Assembly (NCBI GenBank): GCA_015179125.1
Contig: WHVA01000295.1
Coordinates: 62,001 to 126,000 of the forward strand
Length of the DNA: 64,000 bases
Reading direction: 5' to 3'
DNA from: Gautieria morchelliformis
Taxonomy: Eukaryota > Basidiomycota > Agaricomycetes > Gomphales > Gomphaceae
This document shows positions 11,028 through 21,473 of this stretch, piece by piece. The first letter of the stretch is position 1; every line of letters begins with the position of its first letter. Made by a program: the position numbers and the translations under genes. The notes beneath the pieces were generated by a model. That model made no database searches and was not told where the DNA came from. It was given only the letters and a program-made list of their open reading frames with translations.

Positions 11028-11678
11028 TGTTACGACCGTTCATTTCTGACTTCCGACCCTCAGTTCCGCCACACCTTCCGCCCCTCCGACATTTCCGACA
11101 TTCCGCCCATTGTACATTTCCCTTGGTCTTTCGACTCTATTACTCGGACCCACCGGACCCGCTTCATTGTTCATCAAAACCATATACCGGTCACCCTGGT
11201 AGTTCGTTGTCAGATATGTTTTCCTGACCCCTTGTTCTTTGCCATAGTTCTACCTTACCCTGAACCCCCCTTGTAGTCCTATTGTTCCCAATAGTTAGTT
11301 CCCACACATTGTCTACTCGACTTCCGCTTCCTCTGGAATTTGCTTAGTACCATTCCATTACTTGTTGTTCTGCGCTTTGTATAAAACCCCTCATGTATGT
11401 CTGTTATTCTGCAATCAGATAATCACCTTCGATACTTGATTTCCTTCGCTCCATCTCCTGTTCTTAGCACAGCGAGTCTAGCAAGATCTCAGTCTCTCCG
11501 CCTTCCACCTTCCGCCTCAGTTCCGACTCAAGTTCCGACCGAACCTTTGGTTCAGTACCTTCCGACTTCCGACTCAGTTCCGAAATACTTAGGACGATAG
11601 TTCATTGGGGGCGCAATCTATAAGTTGAAGCCGCTGTCCTTTCCAGTTCCGACTTATTGGAAATCTCGATACGTAACA
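11028..11678 (+). repeat. Gypsy B 5' LTR (651 bp)
   Basis: Starts TGTTACGACCG and ends GATACGTAACA. A TATA box (GTATAAAA, 11389-11396) precedes the likely RNA start near the TGTATGTCTG segment. The upstream U3 part is packed with TTCCG/TTCCGAC words that may act as clustered binding sites. Confidence 0.93.
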
Positions 11679-11711
11679 GTATTATCTGATTCCCACCCGA
11701 TAACTATCACT

Positions 11712-13043
11712 ATGCCTCCTCATACCACAGCTACTTCAGCTCGAGCAGGAGCTGTCGAAGCTCTCTCTTATTTTGGCAGTCTTAGATCCGCAGCACCAAG
11801 GCACGCAGAACCCTCCGGCAGCTCTCGTGCGGACGATGAGCTCTCCGATGCTTTTCCGCAACGATTCGAAGAAGTTCCCAACACTAATCCCGACGACAAT
11901 CCCGACTATGACGGGAATTCAACGAGTAGCAGCGGCGAACAAACAGCAGCGTCATTCCGACGCCCAGCTCCACCACCACCACCTCCACCAGGACCACCTC
12001 CAGGCGGCCCTCATGGCGGTCCTCGCGGTGGTCCTCCACCTCCAATTCCACCTCAGATTCCCGCCAACCCAGTTCCGCCCGCGCCAGTTCCGGATCTTGC
12101 ACAAGCCATCGCCATGCTAGCCGGCCAACTCCAGCGCCCGGCCCAAGCACCACCACGCCCCAAGACAAAGGTCCGCGAACCAGATCAGTTCGACGGTTCC
12201 GACCCCAAGAAGCTCCAGCCATTTCTGGTCCAGCTTCAACTCAATTTCCGTGATCGTCCCGACACCTTTCCCGACGACGAACGAAAGGTCAATTACGCCC
12301 TCTCCTATCTCCGAGGCACGGCGCTCGACTACTTAGAACCCGCCCTCATGGATCCGTTCGCTCTCGTCGACTGGGCCGACGATTACCCCAATTTCATTTC
12401 CGAACTCCCAACTTCGGACCATTTGATATGGAAGCCGATGCGGAAAATGAACTCGATAAGCTTCGCATGAAAGACACTCATAAGATAGCTAAATATATCG
12501 TCACGTTTCAGCAGCTTGCTCCTCGAGTCCAATGGGGAGAAGCCGCACTCCGACGCCAGTTTTACATGGGCTTGCCATCCCGCATCAAGGATGAAATTGC
12601 CCGCGTCGGAAAACCCGCCACCCTTACCGACCTCCGCAACCTCGCCCAATCCATCGATTCGCGCTACTGGGAAAGACAAGAAGAAGACTAATTCCGGAAA
12701 CAACAACTCCGGAAACAACAACAACAACAACAGTTCCGGAAACAACTCCGGCAACCGGAACAACAACAACAACACCCCTCGGAACAACCAGGCCTCTGGT
12801 TCCAACACCAACGCCCGGAAGAGCACTCCAGACCTTTCCGACAAACTTGGGAAGGACGGAAAACTAACCCCTGTAGAACGCCAGCGTCGCATGGAAAACA
12901 ACCTTTGCCTCTTCTGCGGCAAAGGAGGTCACGTCGCTCGCAACTGCACTCGCACTTCCGCCTCCGCTGCTAAGGCCAAGGGCCGCGCAGCAAAGACGGA
13001 AGAGAAATCCGAAGCGGCTCCCGCTGCGGATTCAAAAAAATAG
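11712..13043 (+). pseudogene. gag: Gypsy B Gag, two frameshifts
   Basis: Starts at the first ATG downstream of the 5' LTR (MPPHTTATSA); an in-frame ATG at 11625 lies inside the LTR and is less likely. Order: acidic/serine-rich N-terminus, a proline/glycine run (about residues 85-115), the retrotransposon-gag domain (REPDQFDGSDPKKLQPF onward), an asparagine-rich linker and a CCHC zinc knuckle (CLFCGKGGHVARNC, near 12907-12948). The frame shifts near 12405-12420 and again near 12675-12690 in an AAGAAGAAG run. These lesions would stop production of intact Gag unless they are sequence errors. It forms the particle and binds RNA in intact relatives. Confidence 0.85.
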
Positions 13044-13079
13044 TCAGCAGTCCTCCGGCCTCCGCACGAGCTGAGGGCT

Positions 13080-13400
13080 GTGTTGACCCCATTCGTGCGA
13101 CAAACGAGGTTAAACTCAACGCATCCGCTCTTTCGTCCTCTGACTCTATCCGTTCCGCTCACTTCCGACACCATTTCCGCACCCCCGTTCACAGCACTGG
13201 TCGACTCCGGTTCGACTCATTGTTTCCTAGATTCCGACTTTGTTTTGAAACATAAACTTCCGACCCGCAACATTCCGACAATTCCGCTCCGCCTTTTCAA
13301 CGGGTCTTCCAACACGGGAATTTCCCAAGTCGTGGATCTGTCTATCCGCTTCGCTACTGGGACAACCATGAAGTTACGTTTTATGTTACTCCGCTAGATG
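13080..13400 (+). pseudogene. Gypsy B retropepsin-like protease
   Basis: The active-site motif VDSGSTHCFLD (Asp-Ser-Gly-Ser) lies about 40 codons in. After a frameshift near 13370-13385 the continuation reads VLGHNWL, the second conserved protease motif, in frame with the downstream pol. It is a single protease domain broken by one indel and would process Gag-Pol in an intact element. Confidence 0.8.
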
Positions 13401-16400
13401 CTAGCTGTTCCATTGTACTAGGACACAATTGGCTCACCCGATATAATCCGTCGATTAACTGGGCATTGGGTCAAATACAGTTCCGTACCCCGGATCAACT
13501 TCCGTCTATTCCGACGTCGTCCGCAAAGATGGCTCAGGCCTCTTCTGCAACTCCGCTCGTGGATTCAGTTCCGCACTCCGGTCCCGCTTTAGCACCTCCG
13601 CCCCTCGAAGCTCCTCGAATTGCGCTTGTTTCCGCCACCGCTTTCCGCGTATTGCAACGGCAAGATGATATGACCGTTTTCCAGCTTCACCTCTCCGATT
13701 CGGCTCCAGTCAAGGCTCGTTCCACCTCGACTTCCGCTCCGGTCGACATGAGCTCAGTTCCGGAAGAATATCGTGACTTCCCGGACGTGTTCAATAAGGC
13801 CAAAGCCGACAAACCTGCTGAACATCGACCTTACGATCTGAAGATAGATTTGGAAGAAGGAGCATCTCCGCCCCTTGGACCGATCTACTCTCTTTCGCAA
13901 AGTGAACTCCAAACACTCCGCGAGTTCGTTGATGAACATCTCAACATGGGCTTCATCCGCCCTTCACTGTCTCCGCATGGCGCTCTGGTCCTTTTCGTCA
14001 AGAAGAAGGATGGATCTCTCCGCCTCTGCGTCGATTTCCGCGGACTCAATGCCCTCACCAAAAAGGACAAATATCCGCTTCCGTGCATTTCCGACTTACT
14101 CGACACTCCCCGCAGGGCGAAGATCTACACCAAAATTGACCTCCGGCACGCTTATCACCTTGTCCGCATTCGGGAAGGTGACGAGTGGAAAACCACTTTC
14201 CGCACCCGCTACGGTGCTTTCGAGTGGACTGTCATGCCTTTCGGTCTAACCAATGCTCCCGCCGCTTTTCAGCGATTCATGAACGACGTATTTTCCGACA
14301 TCCTCGACGTATGCGTCCTAGTCTACATTGACGACATCCTCATCTATTCCGACACACCGGAAAAACATCGGGAACATGTCCGTGAAGTACTCCGCCGTCT
14401 ACGCAAACACCATCTCTACGCAAAAGCAGAGAAATGCGAATGGCATCGCGACACGGTCGAATACCTGGGCTACATCCTCTCTCCTACAGGTCTTACCATG
14501 GCAGAGGACAAGGTCAAGGCAATTCAAGAATGGCCGGAACCCCGACGTGTTAAGGATGTGCAGTCTTTCCTTGGCTTCGCCAACTTTTACCGGCGTTTCA
14601 TTTATAATTTTTCCGACATTACTGTTCTGCTCACGCGTCTCACCAGGAAGGGTGCCCCATGGAATTTCACTCCGGAATGCCATTCCGCATTTGAAGCCCT
14701 CAAATCGGCCTTCACCACGGCTCCCATACTCGGGTTCTGGATTCCTGATGCCCAACTTGTACTCGAAACCGACGCTTCCGACTACGCGCTAGCTGCCATT
14801 CTTTCCATCATTTCACCCGACGACGGAGAAATTCATCCGATCGCCTTTCATTCCCGCACCTTTTCCGCCCCGGAACTCAACTACGACGTCCACGATAAGG
14901 AACTACTTGCGATTTTCGAAGCCTTCAAAATTTGGAGACACTACCTCGAAGGTCCAACTTATCCGATCGACATTGTAACGGATCATAAGAACCTTGAGTA
15001 TTTTGCAACGACTAAGATTTTGACTCGCCGTCAAGTCCGCTGGTCTGAATACCTCTCACAGTTCAACATGGTGATCCGCTTCCGCCCCGGAAAGCTCGGA
15101 GCAAACCCCGACGTGCTCACTAGACGTTGGGACGTCTACCCAAAAGAGGGAAGTAGCGACTATGCCAGCGTTAATCCGCACAATTTCCGCCCAGTATTCC
15201 CTACTGAGAAACTGGCATCGTCCCTGCGTGCCACAGCATTGCAGTTTCCGCTACTCCACGCCTCAATTATCATGGACACCGAGTCTCTCCATTCCGACAT
15301 CCGTTCCGACCCCACCCCCGCAACCCACCTCGATGACCCCACTAGTCCTGGATGGTCCCTCGATTCCGACGGATTTCTCCGGTACAAGTCCCGGATTTAC
15401 GTTCCGGATACCAATGATCTATGCCTTTGCGTACTCCAGCAAAGCCACGATCATCCGCTCTCAGGACACCAAGGCCAGAACAAAACCCTCGACATAATCC
15501 GACGCACCTATACTTGGCCTCTCCTCCGCACGATGGTCCAAGACTACTGCAAGTCATGCACCACCTGTATGCGCGCCAAGCCCCAACGTCACAAACCCTA
15601 CGGCCTCCTGAAGCAACTTCCGATCCTGGAACAACCGTGGAATTCGATATCCATGGATTTCATTGAGAAACTTCCTAAGTCATCTGGCTATGATACCATT
15701 CTAGTGATCGTTGACCGCCTCACAAAGCAGTCCATCTTTATTCCGACCTATGACACCATAACCTCCGCCCAGCTCGCACAGCTCTTTGTGCTCCACGTCT
15801 TTTCCAAGCACGGAATCCCTTCCCATGTCACTTCCGACCGTGGTTCCGAATTCGTGTCATCCTTTTTCCGCACCCTCGGAAAGGCTCTCGACATGAAGCT
15901 CCACTTCACTTCCGGTTATCACCCCAAAGGAGACGGACAAACGGAACGTACTAATCAGACCCTTGAGCAGTATCTCCACGTCTATTGCAACTACCAACAC
16001 AGCAATTGGTCCGACCTTCTTCCGCTCGCGGAATTTGCTTACAACAATGCGCCTTCCGCCGCCACCGGAATCTCACCCTTTTACGCCAACAAGGGCTACC
16101 ACCCGAATCTCGCCATCCACCCCGAACGCGACCTCGCCTCTGCAAGAGCCTGAGATTTCGTTGTGGAACTCGACGACCTTCACCAGCACCTGCGAGAGAA
16201 CATTACCGCTGCCCAGAAGAGATACCAAACTTCTGCCGATCGGAAACGCCTTCCACAACCGGCATTCAAGATAGGCGACAAAGTCTTTGTCAAAGCGGAA
16301 AACTTCCGCACCACTCGCCCCTCGAAGAAGCTCTCTGAGAAATACCTCGGTCCTTACGAGATCATCGCTAAGGCCGGCAGTCGTTCTTTCACTCTCAGAC

Positions 16401-16735
16401 TTCCTGACAATATGCGCGCAGTACACCCGGTATTCCATGTCTCCATGCTTGAGCCCGCAGTTCCGAATACAATTCTGAATCGAGAACAACCTCCGCCTCC
16501 GCCAGTCGTCATCGACGGAGAACCGGAATATGAGATCTCGGAAATTCTCAACTCCAAGCTCGACAGACGATACCGCTGCCAACTCCAGTACCTAGTCAAG
16601 TGGGCAGGCTATGAAAACACCGACGAAGAGACCTCGTGGATTTCTGCCACGGAACTCGACCACGCCTCTGACCTCGTCTCTGATTTCCACAAGTCTTATC
16701 CTGATAAGCCTGGCCCCATTTCCGCGCCCTAGTCA
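13400..16735 (+). pseudogene. pol: Gypsy B Pol: RT, RNase H, integrase, chromodomain
   Basis: One long frame (13466-16153, open upstream to about 13385) carries RT with the catalytic box VYIDDILIYS near 14323, RNase H (ETDASDYALAAIL), and an integrase zinc finger (HDHPLSGHQGQ ... CKSCTTC). It also carries the DDE core (MDFIEKLP, SDRGSEF, the Glu in GQTERTNQ). A TGA at 16151-16153 interrupts it; the same frame continues through the GPY/F module (KYLGPYEII) and a C-terminal chromodomain (YLVKWAGYENTDEETSW), stopping near 16732. The chromodomain marks the chromovirus clade and would direct integration to methylated-histone chromatin. The single stop is probably a CGA-to-TGA change. Confidence 0.9.
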
Positions 16736-16861
16736 TTTCCGACCTCATTTCCGACACCATTGCTTTCTTACAGTTCTCAAGTCATTATTAAAACCCGATT
16801 CAATTTCCGTTACACTAATTTCTGACACTTCAAGAAAAATATTACAAGTCACTTCGACAGC

Positions 16862-18119
16862 CTACTCCTCCCTCATTGTCTCCGCCTCGACCTCTTTTTC
16901 CGCTTCCGGCTCTTTTTCTGCCCCTCCTACCTCGACACTCACCAACTCCGTTTCCACCCGTTCCCTCGTTTCCGCCCCCCCGCTCGAACCCGCTTCCGCC
17001 CCGTTCTCCTCCTGCATCCACAGTTCCATCCTTTCCCGCACCATGTCGTTCTGCCACCGGTACTCCCGCTTGAACTGCTCCAAGACCGCTGACATGACGG
17101 TCATCTGGTTCTGGAACGACAGCAACTACTGTTCCTGAACCACCGCCATACCCACAAGCAGGTTCCGGATCCCGCGTTGGTTTTTCCGGATCCCCCTCAG
17201 CGACTCAGCGATGTCAAGCAGCGGAGACGCCATGCTGAAGCGGTTAAGCACCGCTGTCTCCGATGTTCCGGTCACTGGAAACCCTTCCGCCTTCTTCCCG
17301 CTTGGTCCCGGTTTTGACTTGGGGGTTTCAGGCCCCTCGGTCTCAACCCTGCGCCGTTTCCGCTCCACCCTTGCGGCACACCCATCCACCACACAACGGC
17401 ACTTCTTGTCTCGGCACCGTTCGCAGGCCGTCTCCCGCGGATTTTCAGACCACACACACTCCAGGCCCTTGACCTCGCACGTGTCGCAAGGCGCCTTCTC
17501 CTCCTCGCCGTCCCTGGTTTTCCTTTTCCGGGTCACGGGATTTTCTGGCCCCAGTTCTCGCAACTCCAGTATCCGGGCCATCTTCTCCTTCCGAGCCTGC
17601 TGGAACTCGTCCGCCCTCCGTTTCCGCTCCTCAACGATGTTCGGCATGGGAGCATTTTCTTTCTGCTTCCCCTTTCCCTCTGGAGCCGGCGTGCTTTCCG
17701 CACTGCTTTCCGCTTCCGACTCCCCCTCGGATTCTACGACTCTCTGGCAGTTTTTTCCATGAGCTCCGGAATACCACACGACATTTCCGACTCACCCGGG
17801 ATTTCCCTGCCTTTTCCGCCGCGGCCTTTTCTTCCGCAGCCTTTTTGGCCGTGTCCCGTTTCCGCTGTTCTTCGCGGACACACGACTCCTCCTCGCGACG
17901 CTTACGGTCACGCTCCTCCTTCTCCTTCCGCTCCTGTTCCCGACGCTCCTGTTCCTTGTGCTCTTTCTCCTTGCGCTCCTCCTCCAGACGCTCCCTCTCT
18001 TTCCGCGCGGCTTCCTCGGCCTCGCGCTGTTCGGCCAATTCCTTTTGCGCGAGCATATCAGCAAAATGCTGCTTCATCTCAGTGCTGGTCATTTTGGAAA
18101 AATCGACTGGAGTGTTCAT
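16862..18119 (-). CDS. Antisense spliced gene in Gypsy B: coiled coil plus Zn2Cys6-like cluster
   Basis: Minus-strand gene filling the space between pol and the polypurine tract. Exon 1 (18119-17796, 108 codons) starts MNTPVDFSKM and is a Glu/Arg/Lys-rich probable coiled coil. A consensus 52-bp intron (17795-17744, GTGAGT...CCAG) joins in frame to exon 2 (17743-17126, 205 codons). Exon 2 has the Cys series C-x2-C-x6-C-x10-C-x2-C-x6-C (CDTCEVKGLEC ... CERCRDKKCRC), the spacing of fungal Zn2Cys6 DNA-binding clusters. The half CERCRDKKCRC resembles the usual first half but comes second. Basic stretches follow. After a TAG at 17126-17128 the same frame stays open 87 codons to 16862, ending in another Glu-rich helical segment, so the full form was about 400 residues. 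Nuclear function is inferred, not shown. Confidence 0.7.
17744..17795 (-). other. 52-bp spliceosomal intron of the antisense gene
   Basis: GTGAGT donor and CCAG acceptor on the minus strand; size matches introns of host genes nearby (49-64 bp). Splicing joins codons CGG and AGA without changing frame, linking two open readings that lie in different frames. Confidence 0.7.
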
Positions 18120-18188
18120 GATGGATAAAACAGAAGACGCGTCTTGTTTCCCGCCTATCTTTCGAACTCCGACGCGTTTGTTCACAGG

Positions 18189-18196
18189 TCACGTGA
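18189..18196. promoter_or_regulatory. TCACGTGA palindrome upstream of the antisense gene
   Basis: A perfect 8-bp palindrome containing the E-box core CACGTG, about 70 bp upstream of the antisense start codon at 18119 and about 45 bp before the 3' LTR. Position fits a proximal promoter element for antisense transcription. Function is inferred from position only. Confidence 0.35.
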
Positions 18197-18241
18197 TTCC
18201 GACTTGTGGTCTCGCGGGGCTCGACCTTAGAAGGGAGATAC

Positions 18242-18891
18242 TGTTACGACCGTTCATTTCCGACTTCCGACCCTCAGTTCCGCCACACCTTCCGCCCCTC
18301 CGACATTTCCGACATTCCGCCCATTGTACATTTCCCTTGTTCTTTCGACTCTATTACTTGGACCCACCGGACCCGCTTCATCGTTCATCAAAACCATATA
18401 CCCGGTCACCCTTGTAGTTCGTTGTCAGATATGTTTTCCTGACCCCTTGTTCTTTGCCATAGTTCTACCTTACCCTGAACCCCTTGTAGTCCTATTGTTC
18501 CCAATAGTTAGTTCCCACACATTGTCTACTCGACTTCCGCTTCCTCCGGAATTTGCTTAGTACCATGCCATTACTTTTTGTTCTGCGCTTTGTATAAAAC
18601 CCCTCATGTATGTCTGTTATTCTGCAATCAGATAATCACCTTCGATACTTGATTTCCTTCGCTCCATCTCCTGTTCTTAGCACAGCGAGTCTAGCAAGAT
18701 CTCAGTCTCTCCGCCTTCCGCCTTCCGCCTCAGTTCCGACTCAAGTTCCAACCGAACCTTTGGTTCAGTACCTTCCGACTTCCGACTCAGTTCCGAAATA
18801 CTTAGGACGATAGTTCATTGGGGGCGCAACCTATAAGTTGAAGCCGCTGTCCTTTCCAGTTCCGACTTAGTGGAAATCTCGATACGTAACA
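18242..18891 (+). repeat. Gypsy B 3' LTR (650 bp)
   Basis: Same ends as the 5' copy (TGTTACGACCG to GATACGTAACA), preceded by the purine tract AGAAGGGAGATAC and followed by the TACTT duplication. About 14 substitutions or small indels separate it from the 5' LTR by eye. Confidence 0.93.
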
Positions 18892-19118
18892 TACTTAGAT
18901 AACCCTTCCGTGACACCTTGCACGTTACATCATCAAGTGCCATGGGCTATTTCGCTACGACTGTAGATAGGGTGAGCTCCATTCGGGCAGCCCTCTTATC
19001 ATGTGAACATTTGTTGGTTCACCTATTCACCGAACGGCATACTTATTTGCACAAGTTATTCGGGCATTTGCTGTGTTCACTAATACACAATATTAACGCC
19101 TAAAAACCAATCTTGACA
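18892..19118 (+). mobile_element. Repeat A copy 3, right part
   Basis: Continues repeat A after Gypsy B and ends ACCAATCTTGACA, followed by CAATG, the target duplication of this LTR. Confidence 0.9.
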
Positions 19119-20581
19119 CAATGTTGCAAAGCTTGGAGGCAACTTCCCAAGTATCACTCAAGTAATTATATGTTCATCTCCTGTTCACACATTATCCCGC
19201 TGACGACATCCCAATTATTCTTGCCTACCAAACCCAGAGCCTCATAATTTGTTTCTTACACCATTGGTTACATTTATATTTACAGTTATATTGGTACGTG
19301 TGAAGTGCGGTAGCCTTCGTGACCTGTCGGTCTGGATTGAATCTGGTGCAGCACAGGTGAAATGCCAGAGACGGTAATTGAGAAAGGGGCTGGAATGGTG
19401 ATTGACCATCCGTGTTGTAATTTCTTGTTGACATGTGTTAAGTCGACTCAAAGGTGGATACTATACATGCAACCAAACTTGCCTTAACACGTAACACGAC
19501 GAACTGCCTTAGATACATGAATACTGAGACAAGAACAAAGTGAAATCAGGAAGTTGGCAGGCTGAAGGAGAAGCAGGCACGAAAGGTTATCATAAGGGCC
19601 TGTGCACCAATGGGGACGTAGAGACGAAGGTGACAGACCACGGCAAGTTGAAGGAGAGAGGGATAAGCGGGACATTGGCAAGATAGGCTTTCACTGAAGA
19701 GATACATGATGGAGACAGCAAGGCACAGCACAGAATGGCACAAAACAAGAATGGGGCAAGCAATAGAATATGTCAGCGAAAGACTATAGTTGCAAGAACA
19801 TGGAAAATATGCACCTGACAGAACCAATGTAATGAAAGGAAACATGGTACAAGAGGTCAGGGAATAAGGACAGGAACGAAAAGGGTGTGGACAAACACAT
19901 ACCTGGAGGATGGATGAAAAAGCGAGAATGGAATGGGGGACAACATCAGGAAAAAGGCATGGTGATATGCAGTTCTACGCAGTCCTATGCAGTCCTACGT
20001 AGGCCACGTAGGACCTATAGGCCTGTAGGACATTGGCCGTTTATGTAGTATACTGTAGTTCGCAGGTAGTACTGTCGTCTGTGTAGGCCAATGTAGCTGT
20101 CATGTAGGGCTACATAGCGGACCCACAAGACTACATTGTGCGCTGTACCCAATACATTGCTGCAAGGTAGCTTCGCTGTAGCGCTATGCTGCATGCTGTA
20201 TTTCCTTGATATCAGCTAGTTTGGAATCAATTTGGCATGTATTGATGTTTGATTTGCGCTAGTTTAGAATGAATATATCACATAGTACTATCTGCAACAT
20301 GGCCCATGGGCAAATAAAGAGGCAATTGAGCCCTCAATCTACCCCAATCTCAATCCTCGTCAGATGATTCAATGGCCTGCGCGGCCAGGGAGAACTTCGT
20401 CATGTTGAAGTGCGGCTTCGGGTCATCTTGCAATATTGGCAGGCGAGCATGCAGTCTACAGGTAGCGGCCCAGGTCAAGGCCCTTTGTGAAGGGTTAATA
20501 ATACAGAGGGACATAACTCCCATTATCATGAAGATTCTCCTTGAGTCGAGCGAGACTCTTCGCTGATTTTGCATTAAAACT
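19119..20581. other. Spacer with a CTACGTAGG-rich block
   Basis: No gene was recognised. Around 19970-20190 words such as GCAGTCCTAC, CCTACGTAGG and CTATAGGCCTGTAGG recur in direct and inverted form, giving several short palindromes. Minus-strand readings at 19484-19845 look like chance hydrophobic frames. The DUF6532-type gene ends at 20582. Confidence 0.45.
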
Positions 20582-21473
20582 TCACCAGGCTTCCAGGCCT
20601 TTGAGATGATGAATGTATACATCATGGAACAACGCCTCAGCAAAAGCCCCGCCTTTGACATGTCGGCCGGAGGCCCATCTAGAAATCACAAATTCAACCT
20701 GAGAAATAATTAGAAAATTGTGGTTTGAATATAGGTAGTAAGATACTTTACCACTGTAAACACAAGGGCAATGCTGGCGTTGGGGATGGGATGGAAAGAA
20801 GCAGAGTATTTGATTCCATCGGCGTTCTTGGAATCGAACCATTGCTCGTTGATTATCTCCTGCAGGATTGGGTGCACATAGATGCCTGTGGACTTTGCCA
20901 CATCCTATATATATATGTGAATTCAGCATGGTGTGCGTGCCTAGCGCAAGACTGACCTTGTACACGTAGCCATCCTCCTGGAGTAGAACTTCGGCCAATG
21001 TCTTGTTGGCCTGAATTGTCACATCATCAGTACCATGGCGAAACCCATAATAGACTGCTGCCTTGAGGGCAACCTTGTCTTTGACACGGCCACGAATAGT
21101 TGAATGATGGTCCATGATCTGGTGCGTATCAGGCGGATTGGCACCTTAGGTGAAAGACTACATATACCAGTTTCTTGTGCACGTCAGTAAGTGCGAATTC
21201 CTGCCCCTTCTGTTCACAGCCATTTTTCCAGCACTCGATGGCCCATAGCTCACTTTCGCTGTCGGATGGGAATGCGTTCACGGTGCAAACACGGACTTGG
21301 AACTCCGTTTGCGCCGCTTTCAAGACCATTTGCTCCAGGCCCTCGAAATCACGCGCCTTCGGCTTGCCTTTCCTGATGGGACCCTGCTTCCCCCTCTCCT
21401 CACAGTTGAAGTAGTACTTTAATTCACGCTTGAAGCGTGAATTAAAGAGCTCACATAAGAAGAGGTTGGCCAA
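20582..21473 (-). CDS. DUF6532-type protein, four exons
   Basis: Four exons on the minus strand: 21473-21168, 21118-20957, 20904-20752 and 20698-20582, with introns of 49, 52 and 53 bp, all GT-AG. They join in frame to a protein of 245 residues. The series VHPILQEIINEQWF, YSASFHPIPNASIALVFTVVEFVISRW and HDVYIHHLKGLEAW is typical of the Agaricomycete-specific DUF6532 family, whose function is unknown. The start at 21473 is the first ATG of the open stretch; upstream no further exon was recognised, so the N-terminus may be incomplete or the gene 5'-truncated. No lesions are visible. Confidence 0.75.
21418..21446. repeat. 29-bp near-perfect palindrome inside exon 1
   Basis: TTTAATTCACGCTT and its exact complement flank a single G. 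It encodes part of the DUF6532-type exon 1 (FNSRFKRELK on the minus strand). Confidence 0.8.

Larger units (their letters stand above)
11028..18891 (+). mobile_element. Gypsy B: nearly complete chromovirus, TSD TACTT
   Basis: Two LTRs of about 650 bp bracket gag, protease, RT, RNase H, integrase and chromodomain in Ty3/Gypsy order, then an antisense gene and a polypurine tract (about 18229-18241, AGAAGGGAGATAC). The whole is flanked by a perfect TACTT duplication (11023-11027 and 18892-18896) inside repeat A copy 3. I counted about 14 differences between the LTRs, so it is fairly young. Gag and pol carry a few frameshifts and one nonsense codon. The sequence after the 5' LTR (GTATTATCTGATTCCC) is not a primer site I can assign. 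Confidence 0.93.

Noticed and set aside
12383-12922. Minus-strand Leu/Phe-rich frame of 179 codons
   Set aside because: Shadow of the Asn-rich (AAC-repeat) linker of Gypsy B Gag; composition alone explains it.
14399-14755. Minus-strand open frame of 118 codons in Gypsy B pol
   Set aside because: Lies opposite the conserved RT frame, has no splice sites or domain, and is explained as a shadow of the sense coding.
16151-16153. Programmed stop-codon readthrough in Gypsy B pol
   Set aside because: The TGA lies late in integrase, not at the usual Gag-Pol boundary, and the element has other frameshifts; simple mutation is more likely.
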